This document shows, in pieces, positions 18,855 through 27,561 of a stretch of DNA of 64,000 nt (positions within the stretch are counted from its first letter, which is position 1; the number at the start of each line of letters is the position of its first letter). The notes under the pieces were generated by a model. The model was not told the DNA's origin, searched no databases, and worked only from the letters and a program-made list of their open reading frames with translations. A program made the translations under genes and the position numbers. This DNA comes from Stenotrophomonas maltophilia. GTDB lineage: Bacteria; Pseudomonadota; Gammaproteobacteria; Xanthomonadales; Xanthomonadaceae. The stretch spans positions 7,766-71,765 of the forward strand of contig DEVL01000004.1 in assembly GCA_002363385.1 (NCBI GenBank), given 5' to 3'.

Positions 18855-21029
18855 TCAGCGCATGTCGCCGCCGTCGTCGGCTTGACCCTGCGCCTTGCGC
18901 TGCGCACGCGCGTCCAACGCCTGTCGCCCTTCCTTGATACCGGTCTGGAGCAGAGTCATGCGCTGGCGCCATTCGCTCTTGAGCTGCCAGTCAGCCATCC
19001 GCATCAGATCGCCCGCACGGTTCGCCACGCGGACCAGGCCCAGGTTGCTGGCCACGCCCTTGATCGCATGCGCCTGCTCGCGGAAGTGCACCCAGTCGCC
19101 GCGCTCGCCATCGGCCAGCGCCACCCCCATGCACTGTTCGGCGTCGGCCAGGCATTGGCGGATGAACTCCCGTTCGAAGCCATCGCCCATGCCCAGCGAG
19201 GCGAGCTCGTCCAGCACGCCGGGATCCAGCACGCCATCCAGGGCGGTGGCGGTGCGCACGATCGGTGCGCTGGCCTTGAGCTGGCCGTTGGAGGCGATGT
19301 CGGCCAGTACGTCCAGCAGCCGCACCGCGACCACCGGCTTGGCCAGGAACGTGTGGGCGCCGGCCTGGGTACAGCGCTGGATCGCCTCGGGGGTCACATC
19401 GGCGCTGAGCACCAGCACCGGCGTGCGTGGCCCACCGCCGGCCTGCATCACCCGCAGTTCCTTGAGCATGTCCAGGCCGCTCATGCCGGGCATGTGCAGG
19501 TCCACGATCGCCGCATCAAAATCGCTCTCGGCCATTGCATCAAGCACCGCTTCGCCGCCATTGACGCACAACACCTTGTGGCCGGCCTTCTGCAGCAGCC
19601 GCTGGAGCACCATGCGGTTGGCCTCATGGTCGTCGGCCACCAAAATGTGCATGCTGCGCACGCGCGCGCGGTGGCGCAGGAACGGATCGGCGAACGCGAT
19701 GACGTTGCCGTTGCTGTCCGGAAGCCCATCCCCCACCAGGGCCGGGGTCACGGTGCCCAGCGGCACGCGCGGCGGCGCGAACGGCAGTTCGACCCAGAAA
19801 CGGCTGCCCTGCGGCGGGTTGTCGTCGTAGCCGATCTCCCCGCCCATCGCCTCGACCAGGCCCTTGGCGATGGTCGTGCCCAGGCCGGTGCCTTCGTGGC
19901 GACGGGCCATGCTGACATCGGCCTGCTCGAACGCCTCGAACAGGCGCGGCCGCATCTCCGGCGCGACACCGATCCCGGTGTCCAGAATGTCGAAGCGCAG
20001 CCGCACGCCGCCGTTGGATTCAGCATTGAGCACGCCGACACGGATTTCCACGCGGCCGTGGTCGGTGAACTTGACTGCGTTGCCGGCCAGGTTGAGCAGG
20101 ATCTGGCGCAGATGCCCGACGTCACCACGCAGCAGCGGCGGTACGGTCTCGGCCACCTTGACCCGGTAATCCAGCCGCTTGCCTTTCGCCTGTGGCAGCA
20201 GGATCAGCCCGATGGCCTGGATCACATCGGCCAGCGCGAAATCCTCGGCGTTGACGCGCAGCTTGCCCGCTTCGATGGCCGAGATATCCAGCACCTCCTC
20301 CACCAGCGCCAGCAGGCTGCGCGAGGAGGCCTGGATGGTATTGACGCACTCGCGCTGCTCTTCATCCAGTTTGGTGGTGGCCAACACTTCGGTCATGCCG
20401 GACAGACCATTGAGCGGCGTGCGGAACTCGTGGCTCATGTTGGCCAGGAAACGGCTTTTGGCTTCGTTGGCACGGCGTGCCTCGGCCATGGTCCGGGTCA
20501 ACTGGCGCAGCAGCGTGGAGAAGTACAGCGGCACCGCGGCCAGGCCCAGCCAGAGGCCAAATGCCAGCCGCGCGTTCTGCCCCCAGTACGGCGTCAGCAG
20601 CGCGGTGCTGCCAAAGCTCACCATGGCCATCGCCACGGCCACGTAAAGATAGTTGTTGCCGAACCGCATGCCGTTGCCGACCGTGACCCACATCACCACG
20701 ATGTAGACCCAGGCCAGCGGCTCGCCCATCTGCACCATGCCGGCCGCGATCAAGCCATAGTCGGCCAGCATGCCGGCCACCCGACGCGGGTCCGAGCGCC
20801 CGGGGCGCCATAGCAGCCACCCGAACAGCCCCAGCGACAGGGTCAGCCCGGTCAGGACGATCGCCAGTACGCCGTGGTACTGCGCCGGCGGCAGATCGTG
20901 GCGCGGGCCAGGCATGAGCACATACATCAGGATCAGCGTGATCAGCGCTATCCGCACGATCGCCTGGCCGTGTTCGGAATCCGGGCGTTGCGCCAGACGT
21001 TGTTTCAGGCGCGGGTACAGACGGCGCAT
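18855..21029 (-). CDS. rpfC: DSF sensor hybrid histidine kinase RpfC
   Basis: Membrane sensor of DSF; it also restrains RpfF by direct contact in xanthomonads. The 724-residue protein has an N-terminal region with about five to six membrane helices (about 22-175), then the kinase core with His200 (NMSHEFRTPLNG), N box (NLAGNAVKF) and G boxes (DTGIGV, GTGLG), a receiver domain with Asp510 (AAIVDLHMPG) and an HPt domain with His654 (EQAHAIKG). ATG 21029 follows the rpfG stop as TGATATG, so the genes are coupled. No rpfH lies between rpfG and rpfC. The short sensor resembles the Xanthomonas form rather than a ten-helix variant. Confidence 0.96.
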   Translation of the reverse strand: MRRLYPRLKQRLAQRPDSEHGQAIVRIALITLILMYVLMPGPRHDLPPAQYHGVLAIVLTGLTLSLGLFGWLLWRPGRSDPRRVAGMLADYGLIAAGMVQMGEPLAWVYIVVMWVTVGNGMRFGNNYLYVAVAMAMVSFGSTALLTPYWGQNARLAFGLWLGLAAVPLYFSTLLRQLTRTMAEARRANEAKSRFLANMSHEFRTPLNGLSGMTEVLATTKLDEEQRECVNTIQASSRSLLALVEEVLDISAIEAGKLRVNAEDFALADVIQAIGLILLPQAKGKRLDYRVKVAETVPPLLRGDVGHLRQILLNLAGNAVKFTDHGRVEIRVGVLNAESNGGVRLRFDILDTGIGVAPEMRPRLFEAFEQADVSMARRHEGTGLGTTIAKGLVEAMGGEIGYDDNPPQGSRFWVELPFAPPRVPLGTVTPALVGDGLPDSNGNVIAFADPFLRHRARVRSMHILVADDHEANRMVLQRLLQKAGHKVLCVNGGEAVLDAMAESDFDAAIVDLHMPGMSGLDMLKELRVMQAGGGPRTPVLVLSADVTPEAIQRCTQAGAHTFLAKPVVAVRLLDVLADIASNGQLKASAPIVRTATALDGVLDPGVLDELASLGMGDGFEREFIRQCLADAEQCMGVALADGERGDWVHFREQAHAIKGVASNLGLVRVANRAGDLMRMADWQLKSEWRQRMTLLQTGIKEGRQALDARAQRKAQGQADDGGDMR

Positions 21030-21030
21030 A

Positions 21031-22170
21031 TCACATCCCCGGGCGGGATGACGCAGTGGAGTGCTGTGCGCAGATGTCCTCAAGCTGGAGACGGCCGCGC
21101 ATCAGGGCATCGACGCAGCGCGGATCGAACAACCGTCCACGCTGGGCGTACAGATAGGCCAGCGTGGCTTCCATGGTCCATGCTTCCTTGTACGGACGCG
21201 GTGATATAAGGGCATCGAACACATCGGCCACGGCCACGATGCGCGCTTCCAGCGGAATGGCGTCACCGACCAGCCCATCCGGGTAGCCGCTGCCGTCGTA
21301 ACGCTCGTGGTGGCGCAGCGCGATCAGCGCGCCCACCTGGATGAAACGGTTCTGGCTGCCACTGAGCAGTTCGTAGCCGATGCGCGGGTGCCGGCGCATG
21401 ATCGCCTGCTCCTCATCGCTCAGTTTGCCCTGCTTGAGCAGCACCGCGTCGGGAATGGCGATCTTGCCCATGTCGTGCAGGGGCGCGGCCATCTCGATCA
21501 GCTTGACCTCTTCCTCCGGCAGCCCAAGCTGCTCGGCGATCAGGCCGGCCACATGGGCCATGCGTTCCAGGTAGGCGCTGGTGCCGGCATCACGGAATTC
21601 GATGGCACGCGCCAGCCGCGAGAGCGTCTCGCGCTCGCGCTCTTCCACCTCGTGCATGCTGGCCAGCAGGCGCTGTTCCAGCGACAGCGCGCGCTGCTTG
21701 ACGTTCTCCGACTGCTGGCGCAGCTGCAGCAGGTTGTAGCAACGCGCGCGCAGTTCGCGCGGGCGGATCGGCTTGACCAGGAAATCGATGACCCCGGCTT
21801 CCAGCGCGGCCTGGCGGATCGGCTCGTCGCCGACCACGGTGATCAGGATCACCGGGATGTCGCGGTGCTTGGGCAGGCGTCGGAAACGGCGGGCGAACTC
21901 CAGCCCGTCCATCTCCGGCATGCGGTAGTCGAGCAGCAGCAGATCCACGGCATGCGACTCGCACCAGGCGAGCGCTGTGAGTGGATCGCCGAAGTCGTGC
22001 ACGGACAGTTCCGGCGCGATGTCCTCGATGACATGGCGCAGCATGGTACGCGCGGACGTCTGATCGTCAACGATGACAATATTCAAGGCTGCTTCTGCCT
22101 TCTTCCTTGACCACACTGGAACATGCTGCGGAGAGGATACTCCGCCGCTCTGGACACTGGCACCTTGCAT
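21031..22170 (-). CDS. rpfG: Response regulator RpfG with HD-GYP c-di-GMP phosphodiesterase domain
   Basis: Receives the DSF phosphorelay from RpfC and degrades cyclic di-GMP. The 379-residue protein has a receiver domain (VDDQTSART, Asp81 in LLLLDYRMPEMDG) and an HD-GYP domain with HDMGK (about 232-236) and HHERYDGSGYPDG (about 287-299), both intact. ATG 22170 has GGAGG 7 bases upstream and gives the Xanthomonas length; in-frame starts 18 and 24 bases earlier are alternatives. It is the first gene of the rpfG-rpfC operon. A CRP/Clp-like half-palindromic site lies about 32 bases upstream. Confidence 0.96.
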   Translation of the reverse strand: MQGASVQSGGVSSPQHVPVWSRKKAEAALNIVIVDDQTSARTMLRHVIEDIAPELSVHDFGDPLTALAWCESHAVDLLLLDYRMPEMDGLEFARRFRRLPKHRDIPVILITVVGDEPIRQAALEAGVIDFLVKPIRPRELRARCYNLLQLRQQSENVKQRALSLEQRLLASMHEVEERERETLSRLARAIEFRDAGTSAYLERMAHVAGLIAEQLGLPEEEVKLIEMAAPLHDMGKIAIPDAVLLKQGKLSDEEQAIMRRHPRIGYELLSGSQNRFIQVGALIALRHHERYDGSGYPDGLVGDAIPLEARIVAVADVFDALISPRPYKEAWTMEATLAYLYAQRGRLFDPRCVDALMRGRLQLEDICAQHSTASSRPGM

Positions 22171-22201
22171 GGGTCCGCCTCCCGTCATGAACACCCCAGT
22201 T

Positions 22202-22217
22202 CATGATCGTCGTCACA
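22202..22217 (-). promoter_or_regulatory. Possible Clp/CRP-type binding site upstream of rpfG
   Basis: The minus strand carries TGTGACGACGATCATG, which fits TGTGA-N6-TCACA at eight of ten positions. Xanthomonads have Clp, a CRP-family regulator that binds this motif and acts in DSF signalling. Spacing of about 32 bases from the start codon would suit a repressor or a leader position. Pattern match only. Confidence 0.35.
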
Positions 22218-22335
22218 GTGTGATGCCAATGTAGGCACCTCCTGCGACCCGTCATGGTCCGTGGCCATCACGCCTTGGCACCTCGCTGAGGCCACGCAGA
22301 AACCATACTCGCGCGGCCACGGGAGCGGAACCCCC

Positions 22336-22368
22336 ATCCGGACGTGCCCCAAGCACGCCCGGACCTAC
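22336..22368 (-). repeat. GTAG-headed palindromic element downstream of lysS
   Basis: On the minus strand GTAGG is followed by TCCGGGCGTGC / GCACGTCCGGA, an imperfect stem around TTGGG. It begins 4 bases after the lysS stop codon and may also act as an mRNA 3' end structure. Confidence 0.7.
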
Positions 22369-22371
22369 GTC

Positions 22372-23889
22372 TCAGTTTTCCGGACGCATATACGGGAACA
22401 GCAGCACGTCACGGATCGAGCTGCTGCCGGTGAGCAGCATCACCAGCCGGTCGATACCGATGCCCAGGCCGCCGGTCGGCGCCATGCCGTACTCCAGCGC
22501 GCGGATGTAATCGGCGTCGTAATGCATGGCCTCGTCATCACCGCCCTCCTTCGCCGTGACCTGGGCCTGGAAACGGGCCGCCTGATCTTCCGGGTCATTC
22601 AGCTCGGAGAAGCCGTTGGCCAGCTCCTTGCCGTTGATGAACAGCTCGAAGCGGTCGGTATAGCCCGGCTGGTCATCGTTGGCACGGGCCAGCGGCGAGA
22701 CTTCCACCGGGTGATCGGTGATGAAGGTCGGCTGGATCAGCGTGTGCTCCACCGTGGCCTCGAAGATCTCCAGCAACAGCTTGCCCCAGCCATAGGACGG
22801 CTTGATGCGGATCTTCAGGCGCTCGCAGTGGGCCACCAGCGCATCACGATCGGTGCAGTCAGCCGCACTGATCTCCGGGTTGTGGTGACGGACCGCCTCG
22901 TCCATGCGCCAGCGGCGGAACGCCGGGGCCAGGTCGATCGTGGCGCCGTCCCATTCCACCGTGGTGGTGCCCAGTACCTTGCTGGCCACGTCACGGATCA
23001 CACCCTCGGTGAGGTCCATCACTTCGGTGTACGTGGCGTAGGCCTCGTACAGCTCCATCATGGTGAATTCCGGGTTGTGGCGGGTGCTGACGCCTTCATT
23101 GCGGAAGTTGCGGTTGATCTCGTACACGCGCTCCAGCCCACCCACGACCAGGCGCTTGAGGTACAGCTCCGGGGCTACGCGCAGGTACAGGTCCAGATCC
23201 AGCGCGTTGTGGTGGGTGGTGAACGGCTTGGCCGTGGCGCCACCGGGGATGTAATGCATCATCGGGGTTTCGACTTCCAGGAAGTCGCGGTTGTCCAGCC
23301 AGGCGCGCATGGCGCGGATGATCCGCGAGCGCTTGATGAACACCTCGCGCGACTCCGGGGTCACGATCAGATCGACGTAGCGCTGGCGGTAGCGCTGCTC
23401 CACGTCGGCCAGGCCGTGCCACTTGTCCGGCAACGGGCGCAGCGACTTGGTCAGCAGGCGGATGCTGGTGGCCTTGACCGACAGTTCACCGGTCTTGGTG
23501 CGGGTCAGCCCACCCTCCACGGCGATGATGTCGCCCACGTCCCAGCCCTTGAAGGCGGTGTAGGCATCGCCCAGGGTGCTGCCCTGCAGAAACAGCTGGA
23601 TACGGCCGGATTCGTCCTGGATCTGGGCGAAGCTGGCCTTGCCCATCACGCGCTTGGCCATCAGGCGGCCGGCCATCTTGACCTGGCGGTCACTGGCTTC
23701 CAGTGCTTCGGCGGTCCACTGTTCGGCATCGGCGAACTCGGCCTGCAGGGTGCCGGCGAAATGCTCGCGGCGGAAATCGTTCGGGTAGGCGATGCCCTGC
23801 CCGCGCAGGGCGGTCAGTTTCGCGCGGCGCTCGGCGATGAGGCTGTTCTCGTCGACGGGGGGCTGCGGCGCGGCGGTCTGATCGTTCAT
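22372..23889 (-). CDS. lysS: Lysyl-tRNA synthetase, class II
   Basis: Charges tRNA-Lys. The 505-residue protein has the N-terminal OB-fold anticodon-binding domain (about 70-170) and the class II catalytic domain with motif 2 (FRNEGVSTRHNPEFTMME) and motif 3 (GGLGIGIDRLVMLLT). Length is standard. It follows prfB on the same strand with a gap of about 125 bases, as in many proteobacteria where prfB and lysS are adjacent. The stop is followed immediately by a GTAG palindrome. Confidence 0.97.
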   Translation of the reverse strand: MNDQTAAPQPPVDENSLIAERRAKLTALRGQGIAYPNDFRREHFAGTLQAEFADAEQWTAEALEASDRQVKMAGRLMAKRVMGKASFAQIQDESGRIQLFLQGSTLGDAYTAFKGWDVGDIIAVEGGLTRTKTGELSVKATSIRLLTKSLRPLPDKWHGLADVEQRYRQRYVDLIVTPESREVFIKRSRIIRAMRAWLDNRDFLEVETPMMHYIPGGATAKPFTTHHNALDLDLYLRVAPELYLKRLVVGGLERVYEINRNFRNEGVSTRHNPEFTMMELYEAYATYTEVMDLTEGVIRDVASKVLGTTTVEWDGATIDLAPAFRRWRMDEAVRHHNPEISAADCTDRDALVAHCERLKIRIKPSYGWGKLLLEIFEATVEHTLIQPTFITDHPVEVSPLARANDDQPGYTDRFELFINGKELANGFSELNDPEDQAARFQAQVTAKEGGDDEAMHYDADYIRALEYGMAPTGGLGIGIDRLVMLLTGSSSIRDVLLFPYMRPEN

Positions 23890-24015
23890 GGCGTGGGTCT
23901 ATGTATGTCGGGGGGAGGTACGGTCCCCGCCATCATGCCGATGGTCGGGGCGGAATGCGAAACCGGGCGTGGCCCGGGCACAACGGATCGGGGCCGCGCG
24001 TGGCGGCCCCGACGG

Positions 24016-25141
24016 TCAGGCGTCGGTGCGTTTGGCACCCACGGCCAGGCCGGACTTCAGGCTGGCTTCGACGAATTCGTCGAGGTCGCCGTCCAGCACC
24101 TTCTGCGTATCGGAGCGCTCGATGCCGGTGCGCAGGTCCTTGATGCGGCTCTGGTCGAGCACGTAGTTGCGGATCTGGCTGCCCCAGCCGATGTCGGACT
24201 TGGTGGCTTCCACCGCGTCGCGCTCGGCGTTGCGCTTCTGGATTTCCAGCTCGTACAGCTTGGCGGCCAGCATCTTCATCGCGTTGTCGCGGTTCTGGTG
24301 CTGGCTGCGGCCGGTCTGGCAGGCCACGACCGTGTTGGTCGGGATGTGCGTGATACGCACCGCCGATTCGGTCTTGTTGACGTGCTGACCACCCGCGCCG
24401 GAGGAACGGTACACATCGGTACGCAGGTCGGCCGGATTGATGTCGATCTCGATGTTGTCATCGACTTCCGGCGACACGAACACCGAGGTGAAACTGGTGT
24501 GGCGGCGGTTGTCCGAATCGAACGGCGACTTGCGCACCAGGCGATGGACGCCGGTCTCGGTCTTCAGCCAGCCGTAGGCGTAATCGCCTTCCACGCGCAG
24601 CGTGGCCGACTTGATGCCCGCGACGTCGCCGCCGGAGACTTCCATCAGCTCGGTCTTCCAGCCGCGTGATTCGCACCAGCGCAGGTACATGCGCAGCAGG
24701 ATTTCGGCCCAATCCTGGGCTTCGGTGCCGCCGGCACCGGCCTGGATGTCGACAAAGGCCGCCGCGGTATCCATCTGCCCGGAGAACATGCGCTGGAACT
24801 CCAGCTGTTCCACGTGCTTCTGGTACTTGTCCAGGTCGCTGACCACGGCCAGGGCGGTTTCTTCGTCCTGCTCGCTTTCGGCCAGCTCCAGCAATTCACC
24901 CGACTCGGTCAAGCCGTCGAGGATCGTGGCGATGCCGCCGACGGTCTTGTCCAGATTGGCGCGTTCGCGGCCAAGATTCTGGGCGTACTCGGCGTTGTTC
25001 CAGATATCCGGGTTTTCCAGTTCCCGGGTTACTTCTTCCAGACGCTCTTTCTTGGCGTCGTAGTCAAAGATACCCCCTGAGCGAGAGCACGCGATCGGTG
25101 AGATCGGTGATGCGCTGGCGGACAGGATTGAGCTCGATCAT
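24016..25141 (-). CDS. prfB: Peptide chain release factor 2, expressed by programmed +1 frameshift
   Basis: Terminates translation at UGA and UAA. The first frame starts at ATG 25141 and encodes 25 residues up to CTT, then meets TGA (25066-25064). Shifting +1 at CTTTGA continues in a 349-codon frame to 24016, giving about 374 residues in total. The second part contains the GGQ catalytic motif context (SSGAGGQHVNKTES) and the RF2-type recognition region. The low-RF2-driven shift autoregulates its own synthesis. An apparent gene start further in (24912) is not the real start. Confidence 0.97.
25063..25078 (-). promoter_or_regulatory. prfB +1 programmed frameshift site
   Basis: On the minus strand AGGGGG TAT CTT TGA C is the classic prfB cassette: an internal Shine-Dalgarno, the slippery CTT codon and an in-frame UGA followed by C, which is a weak stop context. 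It matches the site known from Escherichia coli in every functional element. Confidence 0.95.
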
Positions 25142-25238
25142 GTCGGCGATTAATGCGTGCGAAAAGACTGTCCATCATAGCCTATCCGGGGCCTGCCCGG
25201 CCAAGCCTGCAGGGTGCCGTCCCCCGTGCGCATTGGCC

Positions 25239-26147
25239 TCAGGCCGCCCCCTGCACGGCCAGCGCCTGCCGGAACGAGGGCAGCTGGCGGCGGCTGCACG
25301 GCACCCGGCCGCCATCGTCCATGTGCAGCAGGGCCTCACCCCCGTCCAGCGGCTCGATCGAGACCAGGTGACGCACGTTCACCAGCCAGCTGCGGTGGGC
25401 ACGCACGAAGATCCCCGGATCCAATCGCTCTTCCAGCGCGGCCATGGTGCTGCGCAGCGGGTAATCGTGCCCGCGCACCCGCAGATTGACGTAGTTGCCC
25501 GCGGCCTGGGCGTACTCGATATCACCGGTGGCGACCAGGAAGTCGCGCCCCAGCTTGCGCACCAGGAACCGCTCCGGACGCTCCACGGCGTCCACCGGGG
25601 GAGCATCGTCCGGCGCGGCCAGCAGATGCGCTTCGCCCTGCCGGCGCCGCCCGAACCAGCTGAAAAAGTGCTCGATCGCCACGAAGGTGAAGAAGGCCCG
25701 GACATCCTTGAGGTACTCGTACAACAGACGTACCGGCCAGGTGGCTTCGTCCTGGTAGTGATGGCCCAGCGCGGCATAGGCCAGATGGCGCAACGCCATC
25801 ATCCCGGTGACATGCACCAGCGACCACGCCACGCTGGCCAGCAGGTACAGCGGCAGGCGCCGCCTCCAGGTATCGGCATGCAGCGGCCAGCGCTGGCAGC
25901 CCCACCACAGGACCGGTAGCGTCAGCAGGATCATCGTGACGCTGCTCAGCTCCCAGATCATCGGTTGCCACAGGCCGAGATCGTCACCACGGCGAGCCGC
26001 GTCCATGACGTCGACCAGCGCATTGGCCACCGCACTGGTCAACAGGATCACCGACCACACCAGCATCCGCGCACCCGGCCGCCACCGTGCGGCACGTCCG
26101 TTCGCCATTGAATCATCCATTTGCAAAGGGTCGTCAGGGTGTCTCAT
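25239..26147 (-). CDS. Membrane-anchored LytTR-family transcriptional regulator
   Basis: A 302-residue protein with an N-terminal membrane part (about four hydrophobic segments between residues 25 and 165, including MLVWSVILLTSAVANAL and LPLYLLASVAWSLVHVTG) and a C-terminal LytTR DNA-binding domain (EYAQAAGNYVNLRVRG, LDPGIFVRAHRSWLVNVRHL). There is no receiver domain, so activity is probably controlled by membrane signals or a partner. ATG 26147 is chosen; ATG 26120 is possible. It is divergent from an acyltransferase gene. Xanthomonas RpfD is also a LytTR regulator in the rpf region, but orthology is not shown. Confidence 0.85.
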   Translation of the reverse strand: MRHPDDPLQMDDSMANGRAARWRPGARMLVWSVILLTSAVANALVDVMDAARRGDDLGLWQPMIWELSSVTMILLTLPVLWWGCQRWPLHADTWRRRLPLYLLASVAWSLVHVTGMMALRHLAYAALGHHYQDEATWPVRLLYEYLKDVRAFFTFVAIEHFFSWFGRRRQGEAHLLAAPDDAPPVDAVERPERFLVRKLGRDFLVATGDIEYAQAAGNYVNLRVRGHDYPLRSTMAALEERLDPGIFVRAHRSWLVNVRHLVSIEPLDGGEALLHMDDGGRVPCSRRQLPSFRQALAVQGAA

Positions 26148-26283
26148 CCCCGCATGGTAGTGCGCCCCACCCGTCCCTTGGCGACCGCCATTCGTCACTT
26201 GGCGCCGACGGCAGCTCCCTTTGGCATGGCGGACCGCGCAGCGACTGCGCAACGTGGACGCTCCTTCCTTCGCTGTCCCGACC

Positions 26284-27453
26284 ATGCCACGCCGCCACGA
26301 CATCGACGCCCTGCGCGTGCTCGCCTTCGCCCTGCTCATCCTCTATCACACCGCCATGGCCTACGTGGATGGCTGGGGCTTCCATCTCAAGAGCGACTAC
26401 ACCGCCGAGTGGCTGCAATGGCCGATGCTGCTGGTCAACCGATGGCGGATGCAGCTGCTGTTCCTGCTTTCGGGTATCGCCATCGCCTTGATGCGCCCAG
26501 AGGTGCACATCGCGCGCTTTGCCGTGCTGCGCACGTGGCGGTTGCTGCTGCCGCTGCTGTTCGGAATGTTCGTCGTGGTGCCGATCCAGCCTTACGCCGA
26601 GGCGCTCACCAACGGACGTATCGAACCCGGCTTCGGCGCCTTCCTGCTGCGCTACTGGCAGATGCCTGCCTGGCCCCAGGACACGTTCGCCGGGTGGCAA
26701 CTGCGCATCACCTGGAACCACCTGTGGTATCTGGCCTACCTGTGGGTGTACACACTGCTGCTGGCGCTGCTGATGCCGGTGCTGGAGACCCCTGCGGTGC
26801 GCCGCGCGGTGGAGCGCTACGCCCGGGCGCCGGCGCCGATGCTGATCGGATTGCCCTCGCTGCTCTCCTTCGGCTGGGTGGCCTGGCTCGATCCCCGGTT
26901 TCCCTCCACCAACCTGCTGTTCGGCGATTGGTACCAGCACGCCAAGTACGGCACGGTATTCCTGGCCGGCTATCTGCTCGCCCGCGCCACCCCGTTCTGG
27001 GCACGCGTGGTCGAGCTGCGCCGGCTCACCCTGGGGGTGGCGGTCTTTGCGGCGTGCTGGTACTTCGGCATCCGCATCCTGGGGCGGGTGTTGCCGGCCG
27101 ATTCCCTGTTGCGGCAGTGGCCGGACAGCATCTGGACGGTGCAGGTGATGGCCAGCCAGTCGCTGTACCTGTGGGCCGTGCTGCTGACCCTGCTCGGCTG
27201 GGCCAAGGTGTACCTGGATCGCCCATTCCGCTGGCTGCCGTACTGCACCGAGGCGGTGTATCCCTGGTACATCCTGCACCAGAGCCTGATCATCGCGCTG
27301 CTGTTCGGGCTAAAGCCGCTGCATCTTGGGCCGTGGTGGGAGCCGCTGCTGGTCTTGGCCGGGACGGTGGCGGGCTGCCTGCTGCTGAACGAAGTGCTGA
27401 TCCGGCGCATCGGCTGGCTGCGTCCTCTTTTCGGACTGCGCCGGCAGCGGTGA
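26284..27453 (+). CDS. Membrane acyltransferase, acyltransferase-3 family
   Basis: A 389-residue integral membrane protein with about ten hydrophobic helices. The start (RRHDIDALRVLAFALLILYH) carries the family's conserved Arg and His positions for acyl transfer across the membrane, and FLLSGIAIALMR follows in the second helix region. Members O-acylate glucans, polysaccharides or other envelope glycans; the target here cannot be read from the sequence. ATG 26284 was chosen because it begins the conserved domain. It is divergent from the LytTR regulator, which may control it. Confidence 0.85.
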   Translation: MPRRHDIDALRVLAFALLILYHTAMAYVDGWGFHLKSDYTAEWLQWPMLLVNRWRMQLLFLLSGIAIALMRPEVHIARFAVLRTWRLLLPLLFGMFVVVPIQPYAEALTNGRIEPGFGAFLLRYWQMPAWPQDTFAGWQLRITWNHLWYLAYLWVYTLLLALLMPVLETPAVRRAVERYARAPAPMLIGLPSLLSFGWVAWLDPRFPSTNLLFGDWYQHAKYGTVFLAGYLLARATPFWARVVELRRLTLGVAVFAACWYFGIRILGRVLPADSLLRQWPDSIWTVQVMASQSLYLWAVLLTLLGWAKVYLDRPFRWLPYCTEAVYPWYILHQSLIIALLFGLKPLHLGPWWEPLLVLAGTVAGCLLLNEVLIRRIGWLRPLFGLRRQR

Positions 27454-27561
27454 GCGTTGTCGGTCACGCAGGCAGTGCCCCAGGACTGAGGATTATCGCC
27501 TTGGCGGGGTATTGGCCGCTGGCGGCACACCGCGCGACGTCCTCCTGCACCACGCCGGCGC

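Noticed and set aside
25239..26147. Calling the LytTR regulator rpfD
   Set aside because: LytTR domains are common and its place beside prfB does not by itself prove equivalence with Xanthomonas rpfD.
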